From assembly GCA_020698575.1 (NCBI GenBank), contig CM036239.1, positions 48,945,763-49,009,762 of the forward strand: a stretch of 64,000 bases of DNA. The letters run 5' to 3'. The notes beneath the pieces are model-generated. The model did no database searches. It was not told where the DNA came from and was given only the letters and a program-made list of their open reading frames with translations. This DNA is from Bostrychus sinensis (taxonomy: Eukaryota; Chordata; Actinopteri; Gobiiformes; Eleotridae). Below, in pieces: positions 35,758 to 45,859 of this stretch. Positions within the stretch are counted from its first letter, which is position 1; each line of letters opens with the position of its first letter. A program made the translations under genes and the position numbers.

Positions 35758-36745
35758 TAGGGATGTGCCAAAAATCTAATTTAAAGTTGAATCGCGATTA
35801 AGTATAGGATAGGATTGATCTTGGTGATAAGTCAAGAGCCCCTTTATTTGATATGAACAGGTTTATTTTAAGGCAGTCCAGACCCACAAAATGGAGCGGC
35901 TGAGGAGCACACGCATGTTTACAGTCACTACCCACCTGTTAGAGCGTGAGCCAGAGAGAACAAGTGGAATTTAGGGAATTAACTACCTAAAAGGTACTAC
36001 GCATTTAAATACAAAAAAATCATTAAAAATCAAGTAACATCAGCAACAACTCTGTCTGCGGCAACAGCGCCAGAGGAGCTAAGCTAACGTTTGCTGTGCG
36101 CTCATTTTACACAGCTATTATTCCATGGGACAAACGGGCAAAACTGTTCATATATATTGCAACTGTCCCAAAACTACGGAAACGCCGGCAGGGCTTTGAA
36201 AATGGGGCGCACACATTGTGGTTTGCAGTAAAGCCAAAAGAGCACACAGCTGCAGGTCGTCACATGACACACATCAAAGGCCGTATCTTGTCACATGAAA
36301 AAGTTTCGTGATCAGCGCAGAGTTAATTTTTTTTACTGATAATAGTCTGACCACACGAGAGAACTAAGTCCAGGCTGCGTGTGGAGATAAAGGACAGTTC
36401 TGAAGAGACAGACAGGAGTGTATCCTGCTCTCATCATTGGAGCTGCAGTTCAGACGCTCAGGGCAAGGAACTGGACGTTTCAAGTTGTTTAAAACAACAT
36501 ACCATTTTGCCTCTTTTATTTGTTTAAATTAATAGTGTTAGGCTATTATATAAAAACTAAAACATGCAAAGAAAGATGCATTGAATCTCCAACTTTCCTA
36601 TTACAATAAAATCTAAACCTAAGGATGAATCAAAACCATGTTTATTAGTTTTGAATAAACCTAAAATCTAATAAAAAAAATCAAGAAAGATCAATATGAG
36701 AAAAAGAAATCGTGATTAAATATTTTGCAATATCGCCCAGCCCTA
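35758..36745. mobile_element. hAT-like element, 988 bp, aged
   Basis: Ends TAGGGATGTGCC and (reverse complement of right end) TAGGGCTGGGCG. Flanking octamers ATTCCAAC (35750-35757) and ATTCTTAC (36746-36753) agree at 6 of 8 positions. Subterminal 'aatcgcgatta'/'aatcgtgatta' supports it. No transposase recognised. Confidence 0.55.
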
Positions 36746-36753
36746 ATTCTTAC

Positions 36754-37458
36754 CTATCAAGATAGGACGACCACAAATATTTATTATATTTTACACAAGG
36801 AATTCTGACCTTGCCTTGTTGTTCTTAACTTGAATCTCTTTTTTTTTATAAGATCCACTGAGCACTAATAAAAAAGAGGGATATTATTCTAAGTGGGAAG
36901 GAAGGACAGATGCCTAAATGGCTGTGCAGTACAGCCAAAAGTGGGACAGGTGGTCTACCCACAGGAGATGATGGCTGGGTGAGTTGAGACTCAGTGCTAT
37001 GAAAATGGTGGTTCTTTCCAAAACAGTTAACACATTACCTCCATTAAGCAGCACTCAACAAAATAACGTTCCTACATTTGGCAACATGTTAAAATCTTAC
37101 TAACTCCTGTTACCTTTATGTAGCATATGTTGTGGGATACTTAACAATAAAATGCTTTGGCACAAAATATGACAAAAACAACAGATGTTGATTTGAATGT
37201 GTTTTTAAATCTGGTTGTTCCCTCTGAACCAGTGGACCATAACAGAGGTATTCCCCACAGTGAGCAGAGTGCTCTGTGGGGAGTGTAGATCTATGTCTGA
37301 CTGTTTTTTGAGTTTAATAAATATTGAATGTTGATTTTCAGTTTGTTTTCTGTAGTGTAGTTACAGCTCGTGTCTGTATTAGATGGTTGTTTGACATAAA
37401 CAAGCATACGTTGATTTTAGTGATAGATTAAAATTAGAGTGTAGTATAAGGTAAAGCA
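36754..37458. other. Unannotated intronic sequence
   Basis: Within the presumed first intron of the AMIGO-family gene. No exon or bounded repeat recognised. Confidence 0.4.
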
Positions 37459-37467
37459 TGGATATTG

Positions 37468-37994
37468 TAGCCTGGCCGGTCAGACAAACTCTTTTTCCTA
37501 TTTTATGCAGAGAAGTTAGTCTGGAACCTCTTTCCATAAGTTTCGTTTCTGAGGTGGAACAATGACAAGCGGAGTAACCAATCTAAGAAACAAAGGACGG
37601 GACATAAGCTGCGCACCTCTGACCCAAACAAACATGGATTCTTGTTTTGTTTTTTTGTTTTTTGTTTTGTTTTTTTAATGCGTTCGTTACTCGTCGGATG
37701 TAAACTGGGATTAACTGTTGTTAAAATGGCAACAAGAAGAAAAAAATTATGGAGGACTGGACAACAACAAGGACTTCAGCAGAACCAACAGGTGACGAAG
37801 GAAAGCTACAAACACTGTTAATCAGCTCAGAGAAGGTATTAAATTAGCTCGGTAGCTAGAGCTTTCATAAGACATGCTGCAGATAAACGACTGTGATAGG
37901 AGAGCTGCAAAGTGAACCGGAGCAATGATCTGCTCTGAGAGGGGAACCAGACTGTCCTACTTGTGAAAAGCAAGTAGTCTGGCTTACCAGGCTA
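37468..37994 (+). mobile_element. TAGCCTGG-family element, 527 bp, 9-bp target duplication
   Basis: Begins TAGCCTGGCCGGTCAGAC and ends GTCTGGCTTACCAGGCTA. Identical TGGATATTG 9-mers flank it at 37459-37467 and 37995-38003. Other copies are at 17783-18355, 40483-41118, 43068-43440 (truncated) and 55219-56202 (interrupted). Non-coding. A 9-bp duplication suggests a MULE-like or Merlin-like transposase, but this is inference. Confidence 0.8.
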
Positions 37995-38003
37995 TGGATA
38001 TTG

Positions 38004-38770
38004 TGTTTTGTTTTGTTTTTTCATTTGCAATAGCGCTTTTCCATTTCAATTATAGGTGCATTAAAATTAGTGGACTACAGGTGTGCACCCAAAAAACATA
38101 AAATCATATTTCTTTGTAGTTATAAAATGTAAAAATCTAATGAGAAAGCCTGAAAAACAGCGTAATGTGTCTCTTTCAAACTACAACTAATGCAAACATT
38201 GTTGCATACATGACTGCTTTATTTAAAACCAAAATACGCAATATTTCTCAGCAGCAGATATTGTGTGACTATCATATGGATCATACAATTGACACTGAAG
38301 TAGTTTTTGAAGTACCTGTGAAAATGTACAACCAGGAAAACATTCATTAGATGCAGATTTGAATTAATTCCCGAAGGTGTTGTTTCTCCTAATGAATTAA
38401 AAGTATTGGAGCAGGTAAAGTGAGAGGACTGAGTGCTCCATGGGGAATGTGGAGCAGGGATGCATAACTAACAGGAACTGGATTGAGTTACAGCTGTTTA
38501 GCAGACCTCACACTTCTCATATTTACTCATGTCATCTCACTCATGTCATGTGTTTTGCCTTTTAAATGTTGTTCTCTTTAAGTGAAAGAAAAGAGAGGCC
38601 CGTGCTGGTACTGGTATATTTTGTAGGTGGAATTGTAATAATGGACAAACATTTACCATAAAAGGTAACTTTAGTAATGACAGCAAACCTAACTTAACTT
38701 ACTGGTTAGCTTCCATACTGTATGTACTGTAGTTACTTATTACTGTACCTTGGTTACTATTTCTCTAAAA
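38004..38770. other. Unannotated intronic sequence
   Basis: No exon or bounded repeat recognised. Confidence 0.4.
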
Positions 38771-39062
38771 CAGCCATTCCCAAGGTCAAGAGCATCCACC
38801 TTTAATATCAGAAAATCCCATGCAGGCCCTCAAAAATAGAACCGCTCTATTTAAAATGTTATGTCACATTTTTCTCCATAGATTCCTACAAAAACACTGA
38901 CTGTTGGCTAAAAATCCATCAAAGTCATATTTTTAAACAAATATATAAAAGTAATTATTAACTAATTAATTGTTTATTATCAAACTATATTTCTTTTTAT
39001 GTACTTAATATAGACAACATCTGTGGCCCCCCTTGGGTGCCTTTGTGGCCCGGACCCCACTG
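38771..39062. mobile_element. Short hAT-like MITE, probable
   Basis: CAGCCATTCCCAAGG at the left and ..GGCCCGGACCCCACTG at the right resemble hAT termini. Flanking CTCTAAAA and CTCTGGAA agree at 6 of 8. Length (292 bp) is similar to 5832-6111. Confidence 0.4.
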
Positions 39063-40482
39063 CTCTGGAACATCATGGTTTCTTAAGGCACCAGAGTGCT
39101 TGATAGTTTGATCACAATTTTCAAATTTAAAGATATTACTTATGAAATTAAATTTTGTATTTGTTTTAGATTGTTTTAAATCAGCTCTAACCTAAAAGGT
39201 AATTATTTCAAGAGCAACAGAGCATACCTAAATTAGCAAGGCACACTGACACAAAGAATACTGGCTATAAAGATATCGACTACTTCAGATATTGTGTAGT
39301 TTAGTAGTTTGTAATGGCCTATAACGTATGAATAGAATACAATCACACCACAAAACAATAGAAATCAATAACACCTTAACATAAAAAGGGATAAGATGAA
39401 GGGATGAGAGATGCAGGATGTTGAATGCGGAATGCGAGAAATAGGGAAAGGGTTGAGAAGTACTGTTAATATGTATTTTGTAGTTTAGTAGTTTGTAATA
39501 GCCTATAACTTATGATAATCATAATCAGAGCTAGGCTGTAGGCACAGGGGATATTATCTATAATCTCGCCTAGGGCATCAACAGCACCAGAGCCGGCTCT
39601 GACTATAATAATAAAAACTGTTCTGTCAGGACCTGTTATACTGTTGCATTTATGAATGTGCAGGAAAAGATGCCACAGATGTGTTGAAAGTCAAAGATAA
39701 AATTGTAATTTAGAGGTGCAGTGGAGGGGAAATAAAATATGTGAAGGGGTGCCCAGAGCCTGAAAAGTCTACAAACCACTGCTCTGGGACATCTGTAGGT
39801 CTGGGGCGGTTAGGTCAGATTGGATTAATATACTTGTTTACATTGCCAAAAGGGGAACAAAATGTACAATATAATTGTGTCATTAGTCGCAGCTCCACTG
39901 TGGTTTCAGCTCTGTGGTATGATTAAAAAGGTGAGGCTAAAAACCTACAGTACAGAGAAACAACAGAGACGAAGGCTAAAGATTGAGTTGAACGACTGTG
40001 CAGCAAAACACAGCGTACAACTGCTTAAATTCACATACATGCACAGGGGAGAGAGGTGCTAAGCTGCGACTGTTACTAACATTTATGAGTACAACATTAA
40101 CAAGAATGACCATTAGGAATTACATAAATATCAGTAGAGAAGAAGTCCAAAGTTCACAGAGCTAAATATTGCAGTAGGGGGCTCTATGTCTTTTTCCATT
40201 TGGATAGGTTTCCAGAGTTTATAAGCCACATTTTTTACATATATATTACATGGACTAATTCATTAAGCCAGTTTCTAAAGCCTGGTGGGGATGATATTTT
40301 CCATTCTTTTGTAGAATTTATTAAAGGAATGCCCCTTGAGATGCAGCATCTCATTTTTGAGAGGGTCCAAAAGACTTTAGGAATGAGTCTTTTGGCCAGA
40401 ACTGTTCCAAGAAACAGAGCATTCCTCAGATGTCTTGGCAGAGTCAGTGCTTCTACAAAGTAGCCGAACAGGACCATATCCC
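39063..40482. other. Unannotated intronic sequence
   Basis: The 87-aa ORF at 40200-40463 shows no known domain; the stretch resembles interspersed-repeat sequence. No gene called. Confidence 0.35.
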
Positions 40483-41118
40483 TAGCTTGGCGAGCCAGCC
40501 TCTCCTACTTTCTTCTCAAAAACAGGACAGTCTGGTTCCTCACTCAGAGGGAAGCATTTCTCTCTGGTCGATTTGGAACTGGCCTATCACAGCCGTTTAT
40601 CTGCAGTACGTCTATCGAATAAGGAAGCAGAGGGAATTTAATAAATTCTCTCACCCCATAAATGCTGTTTAGGTCTTTCCTTTGTCACCTGTTGGTTCTG
40701 CTGAAGTCCTTGTTGTTGTTCAGTCCTCTGTGGGATTTTTGTCTTCGTAATGTTTCCATTTTAACAACAGTAAAGTCCCGCTGACGTCTGATGTAACAAC
40801 CACATTTAAACAAGCCCACTTCTTCCACAAGTCTTTGTACAACTGGCTTCTGCTGCTGTCCCCGTTCAGAAATAACTACAAAGCTGGTCATAAAAATGCT
40901 GTATTCTGGTGTTTTAGAGCAAAACTGGCAAGAACCCACCACAGTTGTTTTGCTTACAGGTCAGCGGTGCGACGCCTACATCCCAACCTTTGTTTCTCTT
41001 ATTGGTTACTGCACCTGAGATTGTTACGCCCATAGAAATGAAACTTGTGCACAGGCGTACCAGACTGACTTTTTTGTATAGAATAGGGAAAGAGTTTGTC
41101 TGGCTGGCCAGGCAACCA
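40483..41118 (-). mobile_element. TAGCCTGG-family element, near-complete copy
   Basis: From TAGCTTGGCGAGCC near the left to GTCTGGCTGGCCAGGCA at the right, in the orientation opposite to 37468-37994. Target duplication not clear. About 190 bp before the hAT insertion at 41306. Confidence 0.7.
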
Positions 41119-41305
41119 TGCTACATTTCTTTGATAGATCCCCACATAAAAAAAAAAAAATACTGGACCAGAACTGTTGTGTTATTGAACATTACCAAAC
41201 GGAATACACCTGCAATTTTTATCTTGTAATAAAAAGTACTACACTAATACATAATAGTCTGCAGGCCACATTTGGACATCAGGTCATACGAGACACTCCT
41301 GTACT

Positions 41306-41702
41306 CAGGGACGTGATATCAGGCAGGGCAGCCAGTGCAGCTGCACCAGGGCCCAGGACAAGAGGGGCCCCCATTGAGAGTCCTCAACTATTGTCAATAT
41401 TAGTGGGTTGTAGACAGTTTGAGCTATAAATTACACAGCAGGGATGGCTCCATTTTAGAACAAGCTTTTCTTATGATTAAAAAAGGTTTAAAGTGTTTAA
41501 TAATAATTTCTTTCCAACAGCTACTTAATGCTTACATTTTATGGCATTTACATGTTATGGACATTTTAAAGAAACCATTTGTCGACTCCAAGAAAGTACA
41601 GTGAACTTCTTATAACTTAAAATTATTATATATGAACAAATTGGCTCAGGGCCCATTCTGAGAACCTGTACCGGGGCCCCTCATTACCACCTTATGCCAC
41701 TG
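41306..41702. mobile_element. Non-autonomous hAT, 397 bp, perfect 8-bp target duplication
   Basis: Begins CAGGGACGTGATATC and ends CTTATGCCACTG. Octamers CCTGTACT at 41298-41305 and 41703-41710 are identical. It lies in the intron, 226 bp before the acceptor of the first AMIGO coding exon. Confidence 0.8.
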
Positions 41703-41980
41703 CCTGTACTGCATTGTCTACATTTCAACATACAATCAAAAGCATTACACCCCTACCCAACTTTTATATTAAATATTTATAGTTGTTGCCACTGGTCAGG
41801 TAGCACTGATTTTGATGAAAATAGGTTTTAGTTCCAGACCCACTTCACTTTACTAATAAAAGAAATGGGTTTGAGTGGACATGTTTACAATTGTAAACCT
41901 GAATTTACTGTTTTTGTCTCTTTCTCAGTTGTCATCATAGACACTTGTGCCTGAGCGGACGTCCTGAGTGGAGATCCAGG

Positions 41981-42926
41981 ATGCCCCCATCACAAGACGG
42001 AGGGACCCCTTGGAGCACCACAGTTTTACCCCTGTTTCTGCCTTTGTTTCTGGCCACATTTCACTCTGTGGCCCCTTGCCCTTCTCCATGCCTTTGTGCT
42101 AGTGACATTATCTCCTGTAGTGGTTGCAATTTAACTATGCCTCCATTCGACCTCCCCGGCTACACTTCGCGCTTAGACTTGAGCCATAACACCATCACTG
42201 CCCTGTGTAGTAACTGGACGTCCCATACATTGCGTCGACTCACAACTTTAGTCCTAAACCGCAACTTTATCTCCGAAATCCAAGAAAAGGCATTTGCTGC
42301 CACTCCACGTCTTACGCATCTAGACCTCTCGTCCAATCAGCTTGCAGCGTTGAACTCCACAATGTTTAGTGGTTTGAAAGAGCTACAAGAACTGCTACTT
42401 TTTGGGAACTACATATCCCACATACAAAATGACGCATTTAGAGATCTCCCAAGACTGCAAAAACTGTACCTTTCTGGGAATATGCTCACACAGTTTCCTA
42501 TAGGACTTTATGAAGAGCAAAATGGACCAAGAAACGTGACTTTTCTAGATTTGTCGTCCAATCAGTTGACCCAGTTGCCGGTCCAAACCTTGCTATCACT
42601 TCAAGGCCAAAGTTGGATCTATTTACAAGACAACCCTTTAGTTTGTGACTGCCCCGTACAAGCCTTAATAGAGTACTGGACTTGGAAGCAGTACCAGCCT
42701 GTGGTGGACTTTGAACCGGCATGCAAAGATGGGGTAGAGTCAAAGTGTGGTCTACTGGAGGATTCTGATGTCCCAGATGGAGAACAGAGCTATGAGTACC
42801 AGGTGGATCCAGGAAGAGGGCTGTCAGTGCCGTGTCCGGGGATTTACGCTGTCCAGGAGGGGGCGCTGGTTTTCTGGGTGACCCCTCATGCAGTGCTGAA
42901 TTCATCTGAGAATAATTCAAGCAGAG
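41981..42926 (+). CDS. amigo: AMIGO-family LRR/Ig adhesion protein, coding exon A (residues 1-315)
   Basis: AMIGO proteins are single-pass neuronal surface proteins that bind each other and support neurite growth. The exon starts after an acceptor at 41927-41928 (polypyrimidine then CAG). The ATG at 41981 has A at -3 and is followed by a signal peptide (hydrophobic core about 15-28, cleavage near 30). Then come an LRR N-cap (C33, C37, C39, C46), about six LRRs (62-208) with LDLSHN, LDLSSN and KLYLSGNMLTQFP, and an LRR C-cap (C222, C224, C248, C256; DNPLVCDC). The first half of an Ig domain has C285 and W299. Probable N-glycosylation sites are N78, N125, N185, N307, N312. The exon ends at AGAG|GTGAGT, phase 1. 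LYLSGN-LTQFP and the C-terminal GILK recall AMIGO2 most, but the paralogue is not settled without a tree. Symbol is family-level only. Confidence 0.93.
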
Positions 42927-43067
42927 GTGAGTGTTAAATAGGAACTTAATCAGCATTCAGAAAGTTGTTATTTCAGTTTTTTACACAGCAAGAATAGTGC
43001 TAAGCCTCCCTGTACGGGAAGTGGTAAGTCCCCTGGCTTTGGTGTGGGAGGTCGGGTCCAATTTCCT

Positions 43068-43440
43068 AGCCTGTGAAAGAAGGATGGTCTGGTTCTCCGG
43101 TCATAGGTAGTTTCTTCCATCAAATGATTTGGAACAAACCTATCACTGTTGTTTATCTGCACTGAGTCATCCAGAAGCCAAAATATATCTTCTATCCAAA
43201 ATAACCAAGATGGCACTGAGTAATAGGGAGCTTCATTTTGAATGAAGTTCTTCTCATTAACACTGTTTGTTTGACTGTTATGTCTCCATCCCACTACAGA
43301 CACCTGACGCAACAACCACATTTAAACAAACCTTGCACATACACACAGACTTTTCCCTGCAAGTCTTTCAATTAGCAGCTTTTGCTGCCGTCTCCATTCA
43401 GAAATAAATACAGGCTTGCTTACAACACAGCATACAAACA
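43068..43440 (-). mobile_element. TAGCCTGG-family element, truncated copy
   Basis: Starts 'tagcctgtgaaagaaggatggtctgg' near 43068 and follows the family body ('tatcactgttgtttatctgc', 'aacaaccacatttaaacaaa') to about 43440; the far end is lost. The 117-aa minus ORF over it is an artefact. Confidence 0.6.
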
Positions 43441-44694
43441 AAAATGACAACACTCTTTCATACATATCTCTACTGCACTGTCATGTTTATTGTTGATACT
43501 AATCAGCGCTTGTACTGACCCCAAGCCTGTAAAAATGGAGAGGTTTATTTCAGAAATAGTGCACAAACAAATGCTTTCTTGTGGTGGCCCCTAAATAGCT
43601 TAGTGAAATTAGAGTACATAGGTAGCATATTTAGACAAAGCCTTGCTAATGTCTGTCAAGTTTTTCTGAATTTCATGTCTTCTTGTGCTGTCCTCGTCAT
43701 AGTGTCAGCTCAAAGTGTTATCAAATGAATCATTCACTATGTTTTCATGCAGAGCATACTCTGACTGTGACCAGAGAACTGGTCAGACCACCACCATAAA
43801 TCCACATGCAGAGCAGAGAACATTTACTGAGACCACAGTACTGTAAGACATGCAAGTGGTCTGTGGCAGGGTTGGCAGGTCTAAAAGTCAAAATCCATCC
43901 AACAGCAACTTAAAAACCGCCCAAAACCCAAATGAAAACACTGTGGAAATTGTATTTAAAAAGAATTGCTCCTCCGGTGACATGGACCTGCCACCCGCCC
44001 CTTTCTTACACACACAGAGCAGCTTCTCAGACACAGAGATGAGCTAAGTTGGCCTGGCTTCAGTGGGATTGGCTTTGGGTTTTGAAGATTTGCCATTCAA
44101 AATATGGAGAAATACTCCATATTACAAAAAATAGCTCTGCCCAACCTCGGAAATTTTTTTTTACCCGCAGCAACACTTAAAAAGCCCTCCAATTCCACGG
44201 AAAAAACGTCAGACTTGGCAAACCTGGTCTGGTGATTTAACAGCTGGCTAATTTATATAATCATAGTTTACTAATAAATATAAACGGTAATACTTTTACT
44301 TTATGAAATGAAACTCAAAAGGTTCAGAAAAATGGCACACTCGCTTGGTACAGCCCCATAAATGCATAAAAACTACAATAGTCATGCTTTCATTATCACA
44401 ATTTAACAACAAACTCACTCTTATGTTCCACCAATCACAAGTCATGGAATGTCCAAACTCGGATAGTTTGTGTTTCTTCTAGAATTTTGATGTAACCAAC
44501 TTGATTGAACAACTTCTTGGGGTGTACATGTGCTCTCTGGAGACTTGTAGATAAGCTAATGCACCGCTTGAAAGCAGCATATGTCCCTAAACACTGGACT
44601 AATGTTGTTCTGCCTGTTTAATAATGAGTGCAGCTGAATGCCTCTCCGAGCATGCAGCAGTTGTCCGACAATGAACCACATTATCCAGGTGCTT

Positions 44695-44720
44695 CACTCC
44701 AATTAAGAGAAATTGGAGTG
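44695..44720. repeat. Perfect 10-bp inverted repeat in the AMIGO intron
   Basis: CACTCCAATT (44695-44704) and AATTGGAGTG (44711-44720) around AAGAGA. The sequence around it looks repeat-free and includes CAATTA homeodomain-like cores. Confidence 0.7.
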
Positions 44721-45033
44721 CCACATATACATGCAGTTTAAAACTCCTGTTATAGTCGGAAGGCAATAATTCTGCATGTAAACAAAGTGAGTGATTATGG
44801 AGAAATTAGCTTCAGGGGTCCATCCGTCCATCTTCTTCCTTCTGATTTCACCACTGCAAATCATCTGCCTCCTAGTGTCCAGTCGGCATATAGGTTCTCC
44901 ATTTATGAGACCTTAGATTCATAAATTAGTTTGCAAATGTTAGTGAAACTTTTGTGGACTTTTACTGTAATTTTCTTGTCTTCTGCGTATGTGTTCACAT
45001 TTTTTTAATCCATTTTTATCTACCCACTTCTAG

Positions 45034-45569
45034 ATCCAACCCAGCGCCTCACAGTCCTTCCCAATGGCACACTGGAGATTCACTCAGCCGAGATGGAGGA
45101 CTCCGGGACGTATGGGTGCGTGGTGTCCCGTGGCCGCCATCTTGGATCTGACGAATCCCTGGACATTGCTGTGGTGGTCGGAAACTTAAGTTCAACATCT
45201 AGGGGCAGAGCTTATCGCAGCACCGAACACTTCAACACAGCCTTCACCACGTTAGCGTCCTGTGTGGTTAGCATTATCTTGGTGTTGCTGTACCTCTACC
45301 TGACGCCTTGTCAATGTGGCCGGAATGGAAGGAGTTGCGGGGGGCGGGCCATAGTCGTCTGCTCGGACCCTAGAGAGGTGGAGGCAGGACAGAGGCGGGC
45401 CAATGGGAAAAGAGTGGCTTTTTTGGAGCCGCAGGTGGAGGAGTGTAACGGTAATGGCGGCCCAAAAACTCCAGCTTTGACCCTGGACCATGTTGGTACC
45501 GAGGGGATACTGAAGAATGGAAGTAGGACAGTGGGACAGACCCTCACAGACTCGACTTACATGGCATAA
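45034..45569 (+). CDS. amigo: AMIGO-family LRR/Ig adhesion protein, coding exon B (residues 316-493)
   Basis: The split codon (G from exon A plus AT) gives D316. The exon then encodes the second half of the Ig domain (NGTLEIHSAEMEDSGTYGC, with the partner cysteine C344) and a short stalk with NLS glycosylation (N366). The juxtamembrane and transmembrane segment is about 385-405 (FNTAFTTLASCVV, then ILVLLYLYLTPC). The cytoplasmic tail of about 88 residues contains KRVAFLEP, a strong AMIGO-family tail motif, and ends STYMA before a TAA or adjacent stop at 45567-45569. Total protein 493 aa, in the family range of about 490-520. The junction restores an uninterrupted Ig domain, which supports the splice model. 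The serine-rich 'SVFSDTP'-like ending of mammalian AMIGO1/2 is not preserved. Confidence 0.93.
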
Positions 45570-45735
45570 TGGCATAGGCTTTTCCCAGACAAAATACATT
45601 GTTTCTTTATTCTTTCTTTTCTTTGTTAAAAAAAAAAATCCTGACAGAATACCACAGTTGCTGTTTGTACTAGTCATGAGGTAGTACCCAGTTTTAATGC
45701 ATACCACTGTTTTAATATGTCAACATAATCACAAT

Positions 45736-45741
45736 ATTAAA
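45736..45741 (+). terminator. Candidate poly(A) signal ATTAAA of the AMIGO-family gene
   Basis: ATTAAA lies 167 bases after the stop codon and is followed at 45752-45775 by a GT-rich stretch (TTGTTGTGATGTGATG), a normal downstream element. An AATAAA run at 45954 is the next option, but that lies inside the hAT element starting at 45860. Confidence 0.45.
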
Positions 45742-45859
45742 TCCACTGATCCCATTGTTGTGATGTGATGATCTGAAAAGACAAAAGCACAAAGTGTCCT
45801 ATTTACAAGATAGCTTTTTGTGATAGCGAGTACAGGAGAGCTATAGATATAGAATATAT

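Larger units (their letters stand above)
42927..45033 (+). other. Intron splitting the AMIGO Ig domain
   Basis: 2107 bp, GTGAGT donor at 42927 and a pyrimidine-rich CTTCTAG acceptor ending 45033, phase 1. It holds a truncated TAGCCTGG element (43068-43440) and a perfect 10-bp hairpin (44695-44720). Human AMIGO1-3 coding regions are, to my knowledge, intronless, so this intron is notable. Failure to splice adds only Gly-Glu-Cys before a stop. Confidence 0.85.

Noticed and set aside
40200..40463. 87-aa ORF before the TAGCCTGG element
   Set aside because: No domain recognised; the sequence looks like interspersed repeat and lies in the AMIGO intron.
42498..42956. 152-aa minus-strand ORF
   Set aside because: Antisense shadow of the AMIGO LRR exon.
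45252..45707. 151-aa and 78-aa minus-strand ORFs
   Set aside because: Antisense shadows of AMIGO exon B and its 3' UTR.
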